This document shows, piece by piece, positions 17,330 to 26,169 of a stretch of DNA of 64,000 nt (its first letter is position 1; each line of letters starts with the position of its first letter). Under the pieces are notes generated by a model that made no database searches, was not told where the DNA came from, and was given only the letters and a program-made list of their open reading frames with translations. Source of the DNA: Bradyrhizobium canariense (GTDB lineage Bacteria > Pseudomonadota > Alphaproteobacteria > Rhizobiales > Xanthobacteraceae); contig NZ_VSST01000007.1 in assembly GCF_019402665.1 (NCBI RefSeq), forward strand, positions 1-64,000, read 5' to 3'. Position numbers and translations under genes: made by a program.

Positions 17330-17451
17330 CGTCAGGTCATCCCGATTGGCGTTAAATGTCTGCGAAAACACTAACATCGCGCCGCAAAAAGGTGCTTTCA
17401 AATATTGCGCGTTTATTGCGCTCGATCTTGCGATAAGGGCGCCAATATGTG

Positions 17452-17469
17452 CTATTCCTTCCGGAATAG
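17452..17469. promoter_or_regulatory. Palindrome between acdS and its Lrp-type regulator
   Basis: CTATTCC-TTCC-GGAATAG has perfect 7-base arms and ends 24 bases before the regulator start. Its size and position suit a dimeric Lrp-type regulator controlling its own gene and acdS. The rest of the 164-base intergenic region is AT-rich and contains repeated TTGCG. Confidence 0.5.
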
Positions 17470-17493
17470 ACGCTCGCAACGGAAGCTTCTTCC

Positions 17494-17958
17494 ATGTCCG
17501 CCCGCCTCGACCGTATCGACCTTAAGATGTTGCGATTGCTGCAAAATAACGGCCGGCTCAGCAACGCCGAGCTGGCCGAAACCGTCGCCATCAGTCCCGC
17601 CACCTGTCATCGCCGCACCCAACGCCTGTTCGAGCACGGCTTCATCGCCGCCGTCCGCGCCATGGTCGCGCCGAAGAAGGTGGCAAAGGGCACGCTGGTG
17701 ATGGTCGGCGTCGTGCTCGACCGTTCGACGCCGGAGAGCTTTGCGATCTTCGAGCAGGCGATCACCAGGCTGAAATTCGTGCTCGACTGCCACCTCGTCG
17801 CCGGCGACTTCGACTATTTCCTCAAGATCCGCGTCGGCGACATGGAGGACTTCAACCGTATCCATGGCGAGCAGCTGATCGCGCTGCCCGGCGTGCGCCA
17901 GACCCGCACCTTTTTCGTGATGAAGGAAGTCGTCGACAACGCACCGCTGGAGTTTTGA
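17494..17958 (+). CDS. acdR: Lrp/AsnC family regulator of acdS (AcdR-like)
   Basis: The 154-residue protein has an N-terminal HTH (residues 5-60: [20 protein letters not shown], then ISPATCHRR) and a C-terminal Lrp effector domain ([18 protein letters not shown], then [15 protein letters not shown]). In many proteobacteria such a gene sits divergent to acdS and activates it when ACC is present, and the arrangement here is the same. The symbol rests on that position rather than on a diagnostic motif. Confidence 0.85.
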   Translation: MSARLDRIDLKMLRLLQNNGRLSNAELAETVAISPATCHRRTQRLFEHGFIAAVRAMVAPKKVAKGTLVMVGVVLDRSTPESFAIFEQAITRLKFVLDCHLVAGDFDYFLKIRVGDMEDFNRIHGEQLIALPGVRQTRTFFVMKEVVDNAPLEF

Positions 17959-17964
17959 ACGGCC

Positions 17965-19269
17965 TCACAACGCCTGTTCGACGATGCCGTCCGCGACCTG
18001 CTCCCGTCCGGCGTCCTCCGGTCGCATCGCGATCACCGCGATCAGCCCGAGGCCGACGCCGATCATCACATAGAAGATCGGCGCCAGCGGGGAGCCGGTG
18101 AGCGCGATCAGCCATGTCACGAAGAACTGGGCAAAGCCGCCGAATACCAGCACCGCGACATTGTTGACGATGGCAAGCGCGGTCGAGCGGACGCGGATCG
18201 GGAACAGCTCGACCAGCGTGGTGCAGTAGACGCCGAGGAAGAAGGCGCTGAAGAAGCCGATGACGACCTGGGCGACCAGGAGCCTTGCGATCGACGGCTC
18301 GGAGATCACCCAGCTATAGAGCGGATACAGCGAGACGAAATAGCCAATGAGCGAGACCAGCAGCAGCGGCCTGCGCGGGTAGCGGTCGGAGACGGCGCCG
18401 GCAACGGGAACGACGATCACCATCACGATCGCCGCGATCATCTGAACCAGGAAGCTCTGCATCAGCGGCAGCTTCAGCACCTCCTTGGCGTAGGTCACGG
18501 TGTAGCCGAAGGTGACGTAGAACGACACGGCGCTTGCCACCACCATGCCCATGCCGATCAGGAAATTGCGGCCGGGATTCTTCAGCGCGGCGATGAAATC
18601 TTCCTTGTGCACCGTCGCCATGCTGCGCCGGGACGCTTCGGGCTCGATGACGCTGGCGCGCATATAAAGCAGGATCGGAACGATCACGAGGCCGACGAAG
18701 AAGGGGATACGCCAGGCGCCGGCGGCAAGCTGCTCCTGCGTGAAGGTCAGCGTCAGGGCGGCGCCCAGCACTGCGCCGAGCACGTTGGCCATGAGCTGGC
18801 CGGCGATTTGCCACGAGCCATAGAAGCCGGTGCGGCCGGGAGGCGCCGCTTCGATCAGATAGGCGGTCGAGGTACCGAACTCGCCGCCGACCGAAAAGCC
18901 CTGTAACAGCCGCGCCAGCAGCACGATCAGGGGTGCCCCAATGCCGGCTGTCGCGTAGGTCGGCGTCAATGCCAACAGCGCGACCGACAGCGCCATGATG
19001 CCCATGCCGAGCGTCATCGCCGCCTTCCGCCCCTTGCGATCGCCGAAATAGCCGAGCACGAGGCCGCCGATCGGCCGCATGAAGAAACCGGTGCCGAACA
19101 GCGCGGTCGTCAGCAGCAGCGCGTTGATCTCACTGCCCGGAATTTTGGGGTCGACCGGAAAGAACAGGTTCTTGATGACCGGTGTCATCAGCGCGAACAC
19201 GGTGAAGTCGTACCACTCCATTGCGTTGCCGGCGACCGCGGCCACGATGGCCTTCCTGTTCGTCTGCAT
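17965..19269 (-). CDS. MFS transporter, metabolite:H+ symporter (MHS) family
   Basis: The 434-residue protein has about 12 membrane segments and MHS-family hallmarks: GNAMEWYDFTVFA near the N-terminus, FMRPIGGLVLGYFGDRKGRK at loop 2-3 and GFSVGGEFGTSTAYL. These carriers import organic acids such as citrate, oxoglutarate, shikimate or proline/betaine with protons. ATG 19269 follows a GAG-rich leader; upstream in-frame codons have no ribosome site. It is convergent with the Lrp-type gene and lies 25 bases behind the flavin monooxygenase gene on the same strand, so it may import that pathway's substrate. Substrate unknown. Confidence 0.85.
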   Translation of the reverse strand: MQTNRKAIVAAVAGNAMEWYDFTVFALMTPVIKNLFFPVDPKIPGSEINALLLTTALFGTGFFMRPIGGLVLGYFGDRKGRKAAMTLGMGIMALSVALLALTPTYATAGIGAPLIVLLARLLQGFSVGGEFGTSTAYLIEAAPPGRTGFYGSWQIAGQLMANVLGAVLGAALTLTFTQEQLAAGAWRIPFFVGLVIVPILLYMRASVIEPEASRRSMATVHKEDFIAALKNPGRNFLIGMGMVVASAVSFYVTFGYTVTYAKEVLKLPLMQSFLVQMIAAIVMVIVVPVAGAVSDRYPRRPLLLVSLIGYFVSLYPLYSWVISEPSIARLLVAQVVIGFFSAFFLGVYCTTLVELFPIRVRSTALAIVNNVAVLVFGGFAQFFVTWLIALTGSPLAPIFYVMIGVGLGLIAVIAMRPEDAGREQVADGIVEQAL

Positions 19270-19294
19270 CTCTCGCTTGCCTGTCCGGTTGTGC

Positions 19295-20752
19295 CTATTC
19301 GGCGGGTTGATGGGTGGCGTCGGCATCCTGCCATTCGTCGCCGGCGAGTTCCGGCGTTGCGAAGGCCTTGAGGTTGGCGAAATGAATCTCGCGATCCTCG
19401 ACGAAGAGGCGGCGGACGATGCCGCGCGCGAGCCGGTCGGCGCCCTCGCTGATCGCGGGAATATCGCCGGAAAGCTTTCCGTGGCTCAGCGTCGCCGGAT
19501 AGTTGAAACAGTGCAGCCGTGCCAGCATCGGGCAGGCGCCTGACTGCTTCTCCAGGAACTGAAAGCTGTCGCCGAGGTCGGGCGAGTTTTCCAGCTCTGC
19601 ATTGTTCATGCCGTCAGGCGTCGGGAAGCGGTCGCTCCAGAAGCGGATATGCGGCGCGAACGCGGCAAGCTCGTCGCGCAACGCGAGGTCGACCTTGAAG
19701 CCGGTGCCGAAGATGATGAAGTCGGTCGCATAGCGGCCCTTCGGTGTCGTCACCATGAGATGATCCTCTTTGACGACGAGATCATCGATCGGGCTTGCGA
19801 GATGGAAATGAGCCTGCGGATAGGCGGAGACGCGCAGCACGCTCTGCCGCGGCGGCGGCGTCTGCGCTTTCAGCGTGTGATCGAGGAAGCGCCATTTCCA
19901 GTCGTCCGTCAGGCCGGCAAAGCCGTGCACGACCCCCTGGCTGCCGATGCCGGTGAATTTGTTGACGCGCGGGATGTCTGCGCGCCGGATGAAGAGATCG
20001 AGGCGCGCGGCGCCCGCCTCCAGCGCCATCGCCGCGTTGTCCATCGCGGATGCGCCCGCGCCGACGACGGCCACGCGCCTGCCGCGAATCTTTTCGAAGT
20101 CGATCGGGTCGGAGGAATGGGCCCAGAAGCGCCGGTCGATGCCGTCGGCGAGCGGCGGCACGTAAGCGCCGCCGAGGCCGTCGCGCCCCGTCGCCAGCAC
20201 GACATGCCGCGCGAGAATGTGTCGCGACGTGCCACCTTCGCTGATTTCGAGCGCGAACAATTCATCGGGGCGCGCGTGGATACGCTCAACCGAGACCCCG
20301 TTGCGGACTGGAAGGCCCAGCACTTTGCGGTACCATATCAAGTAATCCATCCATACCGTGCGCGGCGCGCGGTCGAGCGCCTGCCAGGCTGGCTCGCCAT
20401 ATTGCGCCTCGTAGAAGGCGCGGAAGGTCAGCGCCGGCATGCCCATCGCGGGGCCGGTCAATTCCTTGGGTGAGCGCAGCGTCCGCATCCGCGCGAACGT
20501 GACCCAGGGACCTTCCTCGCCTGCGCACGCGCGGTCGAGCACGAGCTGGTTGTCGACGCCGAGACGCTTGAGCATGGCGGAGGCGACGAGGCCGGCCATG
20601 CCGGCACCGACGATGACGACGTCGACGACGCCCTCGCCATCGACGACGCGGCGGGGCACCCATGACTTGGCCGGCAGTTCGAGCCAGGCCAGATCCTGCT
20701 TCAGGCGCGCTTCAAGTGCCCCGAGGCCCGCCGCACCAGGTGTCATCGTCAT
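19295..20752 (-). CDS. FAD-dependent monooxygenase (FMO/BVMO-like)
   Basis: The 485-residue protein carries two Rossmann dinucleotide motifs: VVIVGAGMAGL (about 46-56) for FAD and RVAVVGAGASAMD (about 222-234) for NADPH, plus GTGFKVD near 350. That layout is the one of flavin-containing and N-hydroxylating monooxygenases, which insert one oxygen into a carbon, nitrogen or sulfur centre of a soluble substrate. The N-terminal extension before the FAD motif is about 45 residues. Its start overlaps the stop of lysR by 4 bases (ATGA), so the two are translationally coupled, with the MHS carrier next in line. Confidence 0.85.
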   Translation of the reverse strand: MTMTPGAAGLGALEARLKQDLAWLELPAKSWVPRRVVDGEGVVDVVIVGAGMAGLVASAMLKRLGVDNQLVLDRACAGEEGPWVTFARMRTLRSPKELTGPAMGMPALTFRAFYEAQYGEPAWQALDRAPRTVWMDYLIWYRKVLGLPVRNGVSVERIHARPDELFALEISEGGTSRHILARHVVLATGRDGLGGAYVPPLADGIDRRFWAHSSDPIDFEKIRGRRVAVVGAGASAMDNAAMALEAGAARLDLFIRRADIPRVNKFTGIGSQGVVHGFAGLTDDWKWRFLDHTLKAQTPPPRQSVLRVSAYPQAHFHLASPIDDLVVKEDHLMVTTPKGRYATDFIIFGTGFKVDLALRDELAAFAPHIRFWSDRFPTPDGMNNAELENSPDLGDSFQFLEKQSGACPMLARLHCFNYPATLSHGKLSGDIPAISEGADRLARGIVRRLFVEDREIHFANLKAFATPELAGDEWQDADATHQPAE

Positions 20753-21729
20753 GAGGAAGCTTTCTCGAATTTAGTGGTTTCGTCGCCGGCCTCGGCTAGC
20801 GCGGTGGCGCCGCTATGGAGCCTTGCGCCAGGCATCAGCGCGACCGCGGCGCGCAGAGCGCCGTTGAGCGCGGCAACCGTCGGCGTCAGCTCGCGCCCGG
20901 TCGGCGCAATCGCGGCGAACAGGAACGAAATGGACACATCCAACGGCCGGGTGACGACGCCTTCAACCGGCAGGCTGGAAGTCAGCACCGGCTCGACCAC
21001 GGCGATGCCGAGCGTCTGCTTGGCCATGGCAATCGCCGTCAGTGAAGCGTTGGTGTCGATGACCTCAGCGGGCACGACACCTTCACGCTCCAGCGCCTCC
21101 TCCACGCGGCGGCGAAGCCGGTAGGGGTTGGCCATCGTCAGCAGCCGGACGCCACTAAGATCCTTCAGGCGAATGACCTTCTTCTTCGCCAGCGGGTGAT
21201 CCATCGCGAGGCACGCAACGCACGGCACCTCGCAGACCCACTGCACATCGAGTCCGGGATGCTGGATCGGCAGGCTCGCAAGACCGAAATCGACCGACTG
21301 CGACAGCACCGATTGAACCACATTCTCGGCCGAGAGCGCCTGCACGTGGATCTGGCTTGGTAGCAACTCGCGTTCGAGCGCTGCGAGCGCAGCCGGGACG
21401 AAGCCGGCCGCCAGCGCCGGGATCGCCGCCAGGCTGAGCACGGGAAGCGCACCCGCGCCGATCGCGTTGGCACGCTGGCGGATGTGCTTCAGGCCCATCA
21501 GAAGCCGCTCGACCTCAGCATGAAACAGGAGGCCTTTCGGTGTCGGGCTGATGCGCGGGCCATTCCGGGTGAACAGGAGATAGCCGACGTCAGCCTCGAG
21601 ATCCTGGATCTGACGCGTCGTGACCGGCTGCGAACGGCCGAGCAACCGCGCCGCACCGGTGATGCTGCCGGCCGACATCACGGCGGCGAAGGCCTCGAGA
21701 AGGCGAATGTCGATAACGTCCTGGTTCAT
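20749..21729 (-). CDS. LysR family transcriptional regulator
   Basis: The 326-residue protein has the LysR HTH in residues 5-65 (LLEAFAAVMSAGSITGAARL, then SQPVTTRQIQDLEA) and a periplasmic-binding-protein-like effector domain after it (LSLAAIPALAAGFVPAAL). ATG 21729 was chosen because the upstream in-frame codons fall in the AT-rich divergent promoter. It diverges from the PLP enzyme gene by 80 bases and overlaps the flavin monooxygenase gene by 4 bases, so it probably controls both directions in response to a pathway intermediate. Confidence 0.88.
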   Translation of the reverse strand: MNQDVIDIRLLEAFAAVMSAGSITGAARLLGRSQPVTTRQIQDLEADVGYLLFTRNGPRISPTPKGLLFHAEVERLLMGLKHIRQRANAIGAGALPVLSLAAIPALAAGFVPAALAALERELLPSQIHVQALSAENVVQSVLSQSVDFGLASLPIQHPGLDVQWVCEVPCVACLAMDHPLAKKKVIRLKDLSGVRLLTMANPYRLRRRVEEALEREGVVPAEVIDTNASLTAIAMAKQTLGIAVVEPVLTSSLPVEGVVTRPLDVSISFLFAAIAPTGRELTPTVAALNGALRAAVALMPGARLHSGATALAEAGDETTKFEKASS

Positions 21730-21752
21730 GGTCTGGTTGTCCGAATTATGCG

Positions 21753-21772
21753 AATATAGAATGAACAATATT
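21753..21772. promoter_or_regulatory. Possible LysR binding site
   Basis: AATAT-N10-ATATT lies in the AT-rich 80-base gap between the divergent lysR and PLP-enzyme genes and resembles the loose T-N11-A dyads bound by LysR proteins. The arms are short, so support is modest. Confidence 0.4.
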
Positions 21773-21809
21773 TCTTGATGTGCAATAGGTATTATGAGAA
21801 GTTGAGGTC

Positions 21810-22973
21810 ATGTCGATGGAGCCAAACCCCTTGCGCCACCACAATCCGGCCGGACCGGCTTATCGGCGCGGCTGGGTCGATGAGGCCGTGGCGGCGATCG
21901 AAGCCGACCAGTGCCGCACGGCCGACACGCATCTGATCCGGCTGATCGTGCCGGCGCTATCAGGCATCGACATCTATCTGAAGGACGAGTCCACGCATCC
22001 GACCGGCAGCCTGAAGCACCGGCTCGCGCGCTCGCTCTTCCTTTACGCGCTCTGCAACGGCCACATCCGCGAAGGCACGCCCGTCGTCGAAGCCTCGTCG
22101 GGATCGACCGCGGTGTCGGAAGCCTATTTCGCACAGATGATCGGCGTGCCCTTCTATGCCGTGATGCCGCGCACGACCTCGGCAGAGAAGATCGCCGCGA
22201 TCGAGCATTACGGCGGCAACTGCCATCTGATCGATGACGGCCGTGCACTCTATGCGGAAGCGGCGGCGCTCGCCGCCCGGCTGAACGGCCACTATATGGA
22301 CCAGTTCACTTTCGCCGAGCGCGCCACCGACTGGCGCGGCAACAACAACATCGCCGAATCGATCTTTACGCAATTGAAGGGCGAGACGCGTCCGTTGCCG
22401 GACTGGATCGTGATGGGGGCGGGCACCGGTGGCACCTCGGCCACGCTCGGACGCTATCTGCGCTATCGCCAGTACCCGACGCGGCTGTGCGTTGCCGATG
22501 TCGAGCATTCCGCCTTCTTCGACTGCTTCCGCTCGCAGGACCGCTCCCATGTCTGCGAGCGGCCTTCGCTGATCGAAGGCGTCGGTCGGCCCCGCTGCGA
22601 ACCCTCCTTCGTGCCGGGCGTCGTCGATCGCATGATGAAGATCCCGGATGTCGCAACGATCGCAGCGATGAACGTGCTGTCGCGCCGGCTGCGCCGGCCA
22701 GTTGGCGGCTCGACCGGCACCAATTTCCTGGCGCTCTGCCGCATTGCCTCGGAGATGAGCACCGCCGGCAAAACCGGATCGTTGGTCACGCTGATCTGCG
22801 ATTCCGGCGAGCGCTACCGGCAGACCTATTATGATCCCACGTGGCTAAAAGCTCGCGGCCTTGATCCGATGCCGATCGAGGCTGCCCTGTCGGCGTTTCT
22901 CGATACGGCGCAGCCGCCGGCGCTCGCCGTCGAGGACGTCGCCAATCCACAGAGCTTGCGGAGCAGTGCTTGA
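21810..22973 (+). CDS. PLP-dependent cysteine-synthase-family enzyme
   Basis: The 387-residue protein belongs to the beta-family of PLP enzymes: [13 protein letters not shown] with the cofactor Lys69, [17 protein letters not shown] (95-110) for the substrate carboxylate, and [15 protein letters not shown] binding phosphate. It is longer than CysK and has a C-terminal extension after [14 protein letters not shown], so it is not a housekeeping cysteine synthase. It could perform a beta-replacement, beta-elimination or desulfhydration of an amino acid. Its TGA overlaps the TTG start of the next gene. Start ATG 21810 or 21816. Confidence 0.85.
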   Translation: MSMEPNPLRHHNPAGPAYRRGWVDEAVAAIEADQCRTADTHLIRLIVPALSGIDIYLKDESTHPTGSLKHRLARSLFLYALCNGHIREGTPVVEASSGSTAVSEAYFAQMIGVPFYAVMPRTTSAEKIAAIEHYGGNCHLIDDGRALYAEAAALAARLNGHYMDQFTFAERATDWRGNNNIAESIFTQLKGETRPLPDWIVMGAGTGGTSATLGRYLRYRQYPTRLCVADVEHSAFFDCFRSQDRSHVCERPSLIEGVGRPRCEPSFVPGVVDRMMKIPDVATIAAMNVLSRRLRRPVGGSTGTNFLALCRIASEMSTAGKTGSLVTLICDSGERYRQTYYDPTWLKARGLDPMPIEAALSAFLDTAQPPALAVEDVANPQSLRSSA

Positions 22974-23458
22974 CCACGCTGATCGAAACCATTGTCGGGG
23001 TGCCCGCGGCGTCGCGGCTCGGCCACGCTCTGAACGCCCGCACCGAGATTTTGCGCCTCAGCGAAGCAGCCCATGACGCGGTGCTGCTGCCGCGCGAGCC
23101 CGGCGGTCTGAGCCACGGCTTGCGGGCGGCACTCGCGGCGCGGATGTGCCGGCATGTCGGCGACGAGGCGCTGACCGCGCACTACGACTCCTATCTGGCG
23201 CATTCGAGCGATCTTGACTTCGCCGTGCTCGCCCGGCCCGGCGGTGTGTGTGGCGATCCCCTGCACGATGCCATGGCCCGCCACGCCGATCTGCTGACGC
23301 TTTCGCCGCGCGAGTCGACGCGACAGGACATCGCGGCGCTGAAGGCGGCCGGCGTCAGCGAGGCCGATATCGTGCGGCTGTCCGAGCTTGGCGCCTTCGT
23401 GAACTACCAGCTGCGGGTCCTTGCCGGCCTCAGGCTCCTGAAAGAGATCGAAGCCTGA
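22970..23458 (+). CDS. CMD-domain protein, Avi_7170-like
   Basis: The 162-residue protein opens with TTG overlapping the previous stop (TTGA) and ends overlapping the next start (TGATG), so translation is coupled on both sides. It is all-helical, with [14 protein letters not shown] and [27 protein letters not shown]. It resembles the CMD-domain family named after Avi_7170, which usually travels with an AhpD-like partner, as it does here. The CxxC redox motif of AhpD is absent, so a structural or non-redox role beside the next protein is plausible. Function unknown. Confidence 0.7.
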   Translation: MTTLIETIVGVPAASRLGHALNARTEILRLSEAAHDAVLLPREPGGLSHGLRAALAARMCRHVGDEALTAHYDSYLAHSSDLDFAVLARPGGVCGDPLHDAMARHADLLTLSPRESTRQDIAALKAAGVSEADIVRLSELGAFVNYQLRVLAGLRLLKEIEA

Positions 23459-24045
23459 TGAGCGAGGTCGTCCACAACTTCACTAGCACGATCCCGACCT
23501 GGTCGCCTTATGTCACGCCGGTCGAGCTCGCCTCGGCGACGCCCGAGCAGCTCGCGGCGATGAAGGTCACCCCCTCCAACAAGGGCGTCTCGCCTTACGT
23601 GCTGACGCTGGCGCATGACCCGGAGTCGCTCGCGGTGCGCTCGCCGCTGTTCAACCTCATTATGTATGGCAAGGACGGACTGTCCCCGGCGGAGCGCGAG
23701 CTCGGCGCGCTGAGTGCCTCGGTCGTCAACCGCTGCATCTATTGCGCCGCCGTGCACGCCTCACGCTTCATCAATTACTCCGGGCGCAAAGAGGTCGTCG
23801 AGGAGATCTTTACCGACGAGCGCGATTCCACGCTGGAGGCACGCGAGCAGGCCCTGTTCAATTTCGCTACAAAACTCTCGACGACTCCGATCGAAGCGAG
23901 CGCAGACGATGCGCGCGCACTTGGCGAGGCCGGGCTCAGCGAGCTTGAGCAGCTCGACCTGGTGCTGTCGGCCGCGATCTTCGGCTGGGCCAACCGGCTG
24001 ATGCATACGCTGGGCGAGCCGCTGGTGCGGCCGGAGGCATCGTAA
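23458..24045 (+). CDS. Alkylhydroperoxidase-domain protein, Avi_7169-like
   Basis: The 195-residue protein has the AhpD-like core NRCIYCAAVHASR with redox pair Cys93 and Cys96 and His100, as in peroxidase-related carboxymuconolactone decarboxylase-domain proteins. GVSPYVLTLAHDPE and SELEQLDLVLSAAIFGWANR flank the core. Such proteins reduce peroxides or handle reactive intermediates by thiol chemistry. ATG 23458 overlaps the stop of the preceding gene by one base. The pair with the Avi_7170-like gene is conserved in other bacteria, usually beside oxygenases; here the oxygenase is a flavin monooxygenase across the LysR promoter. Confidence 0.8.
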   Translation: MSEVVHNFTSTIPTWSPYVTPVELASATPEQLAAMKVTPSNKGVSPYVLTLAHDPESLAVRSPLFNLIMYGKDGLSPAERELGALSASVVNRCIYCAAVHASRFINYSGRKEVVEEIFTDERDSTLEAREQALFNFATKLSTTPIEASADDARALGEAGLSELEQLDLVLSAAIFGWANRLMHTLGEPLVRPEAS

Positions 24046-24151
24046 CCGACGCCATCGGGTCGCTCGCCCCGAACCGAATGTCACGGCAACTTCACTTGCC
24101 TTGCGCGTGCGTGCGGGCGAGTTTCGCGGCTTCTCAACGAGGAGACCTGCC

Positions 24152-24712
24152 GTGCGCCTTCCCATTCTCGATCCGAAAGACCTGAGTGCCGAACAGAAGC
24201 CGCTCTACGACGACATGCGAGCCGGCATCAAGGACCACTTCAAGGGCTTTGTGAACATGCGCGACGATGGCGCGCTGCTCGGGCCCTGGAATCCATGGAT
24301 CCGCGAGCCGCGGTTCGGCAAGCCAGTGTGGGAGCTGGTCAAGGCGATCGCGGCGAACCCGCTGCTGCCGGCGCCGGTGCGTGAGGTCGCGATCCTTGTC
24401 ACCGGCTCGCATTTCCGCTCCGGCTACGAGCTCTATGCGCATGTGCTGGTCGCCGAGCAGCGCGGCCTCTCCGACGAGAAGCTCGCGACCATCGTCGCCG
24501 GACAGCGGCCGGTCGATCTCACCAAGCAGGAGGCGGTCGCCTACGATGTGGCGTCCGCATTGGTCAGCGGCGGCGTGCTGCCGGAACTGACTTATCGGGC
24601 CGCCGTCAAGGAATTCGGCGAGCACGGCGCGGCCGAACTGTCCTATCTCGTCGGCATTTACTGCATGGTGTCGGTGACGCTCAACACGTTCGACGTGCCG
24701 GTGCCAGACTGA
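24152..24712 (+). CDS. Carboxymuconolactone decarboxylase family protein
   Basis: The 186-residue protein starts at GTG 24152 after GAGGAGA. Its sequence (LLGPWNPWIREPRFGKPVWEL, then LPAPVREVAILVTGSHFRSGYELYAH) is that of gamma-carboxymuconolactone decarboxylase-like proteins without CxxC: the redox cysteines are replaced by SHFRSGYELYAH. Proteins of this branch act as decarboxylases, lactonases or unknown enzymes. It is separated by 106 bases from the AhpD-like gene, on the same strand, making three CMD-fold genes in a row. Confidence 0.75.
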   Translation: MRLPILDPKDLSAEQKPLYDDMRAGIKDHFKGFVNMRDDGALLGPWNPWIREPRFGKPVWELVKAIAANPLLPAPVREVAILVTGSHFRSGYELYAHVLVAEQRGLSDEKLATIVAGQRPVDLTKQEAVAYDVASALVSGGVLPELTYRAAVKEFGEHGAAELSYLVGIYCMVSVTLNTFDVPVPD

Positions 24713-24822
24713 CCACGCTGGCCCAGCTGCTGGACTGGACGGAGGCGTCACGGTACCCTGCCGCCGCCATGGCGACGCATCGCCGGTCACGATCGAAGTG
24801 CAATGAAGAGGGAACGACAGCC

Positions 24823-25068
24823 ATGGACACGTCACGCCGCATCCTGCTCGCCGGACTGGCGGGACTCGCCGTTGCGCCGACCGCCGCAGGAGCCGCGTCC
24901 TCGGCCGCGTCCGACGACGTGACGGTCGCCGAAGAGCGCTTTGCGCGCATGATCGCGGCTGCGCATGCGCCCGACGTCACCTGCGCGCGACAGGCCGAGC
25001 GTTATGCGGATGCGCATTGGCCAAACTACGTCGCGGCGGCGCGTTCCGTCATCGAGGCGAGAGCGTGA
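24823..25068 (+). CDS. Small Tat-exported protein of unknown function
   Basis: The 81-residue product begins MDTSRRILLAGLAGLAVAPT, a short twin-arginine leader followed by Ala-rich cleavage sequence (GAASSA). The mature part is only about 50 residues: acidic (DDVTVAEERFARM), with one Cys (TCARQAERYAD) and an end rich in Ala. I do not recognise it. Tat export of so small a protein would suggest a bound cofactor or export with a partner. It lies downstream of the CMD gene and could belong to the same cluster. Confidence 0.5.
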   Translation: MDTSRRILLAGLAGLAVAPTAAGAASSAASDDVTVAEERFARMIAAAHAPDVTCARQAERYADAHWPNYVAAARSVIEARA

Positions 25069-25116
25069 GGCATTCTCTTTCCTCTTCCGTTGCGGGAGAC
25101 GGCAACACGAGGTGCT

Positions 25117-26052
25117 TCACGTCCCCACCGCCCGCCTGACCTGCTCACCGATCTGCGACAGCACAAGCTGCGCCTGCGGCAGGATTGCGCCCATGGCGTG
25201 GAAATTGTGGACCATGCCCTCGTGGCAGACGTGCTCGACCGTGACGCCCGCAGCGAGCAGCTTGCGGGCATAGGCATTGCCCTCGTCGCGCATCGGGTCG
25301 AACTCGGCGGTGTGGATGATGGCGGTCGGCAGGCCCGCAAGCCGTGTCGCGCGCAAGGGCGAGATGCGCGGATCGGCAGCATCAAGGTCCTCGGGCAGAT
25401 AATCGGCGAGATCGGCTTCGATCGTGACGCGGTCGATCAGGTGCCCCTCGGCGAACGCCTGCCGCGACGGCGAGGCCTCCTCGAAATCCAGCACCGGGCA
25501 GATCAGGCATTGCGCGACGATGGAAAGGCCAGCTGTCTGCGCCGCCTCCTGACACACGATCGCGGCGAGCGTTGCACCGGCGGAATCGCCGCCGAGCACC
25601 AGACGTCCGGCGTCGATGCCGAGCGATGCGGCCTCGCGCGCCACCCATTCGGTGGCAGCAACCGCATCGTCCACGGCGGCGGGGAATTTGTGCTCGGGCG
25701 CCAGCCGGTAATCGACCGAGACGAGGCGGCAGCCGGTCGCATGTGCCAGCGCCGCCGCGATGCGGTCATGCGTGGCAATGCTGCCGGCAACGAGCCCGCC
25801 GCCGTGAAAGAACACGAAGCCGGGCGCGCGATCATCGGCGCCTGCCGGTGAATAGAGGCGATAGGGCAGCGCGCCGCCGGGACCAGGCAGCATGCCGTCG
25901 GACGTCGTCACGTCAGGCGCATCGGCGCGCGCAAACTGCATCAGCTTTGCCAATGATTGCCGCCGTGCCTCCACGCTGGGCCGGCTCCGTGCCTGCGGCG
26001 CAGCCGCAGCCATCATGGTCAACAAACGCTTTGCGAGCGGATCGAGCGGCAT
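25117..26052 (-). CDS. Alpha/beta hydrolase, HSL-type esterase/lipase
   Basis: The 311-residue protein shows the hormone-sensitive-lipase group motifs: oxyanion-hole FFHGGGLVAG (HGGG at 83-86), nucleophile Ser157 in GGDSAGATLAA, DPMRDEG for the acid and HNFHAMG for the histidine. VSVDYRLAPEHKFPAAVDD between them is typical. These enzymes cleave short-chain esters. No signal peptide is visible, so it is cytoplasmic. It is convergent with the Tat-protein gene and diverges from the aminotransferase gene. Confidence 0.9.
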   Translation of the reverse strand: MPLDPLAKRLLTMMAAAAPQARSRPSVEARRQSLAKLMQFARADAPDVTTSDGMLPGPGGALPYRLYSPAGADDRAPGFVFFHGGGLVAGSIATHDRIAAALAHATGCRLVSVDYRLAPEHKFPAAVDDAVAATEWVAREAASLGIDAGRLVLGGDSAGATLAAIVCQEAAQTAGLSIVAQCLICPVLDFEEASPSRQAFAEGHLIDRVTIEADLADYLPEDLDAADPRISPLRATRLAGLPTAIIHTAEFDPMRDEGNAYARKLLAAGVTVEHVCHEGMVHNFHAMGAILPQAQLVLSQIGEQVRRAVGT

Positions 26053-26134
26053 GGTGCTTCCTTTCCCCGTCCGGGAGGGTAACTCACCATTTTCCCGCAG
26101 GGAATCATTTAGAAATTGCGCCCAATAGTGGCGC

Positions 26135-26140
26135 TATAAT
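26135..26140 (+). promoter_or_regulatory. -10 box of the aminotransferase promoter
   Basis: A perfect TATAAT lies 30 bases before the ATG of the class IV aminotransferase gene, in the 117-base gap with the divergent esterase. No strong -35 match stands at 16-18 bases (TGCGCC/AGAAAT region), so promoter strength is uncertain. Confidence 0.45.
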
Positions 26141-26169
26141 GCGGCACCACGCCAAGGGAGAGGCCGGTC

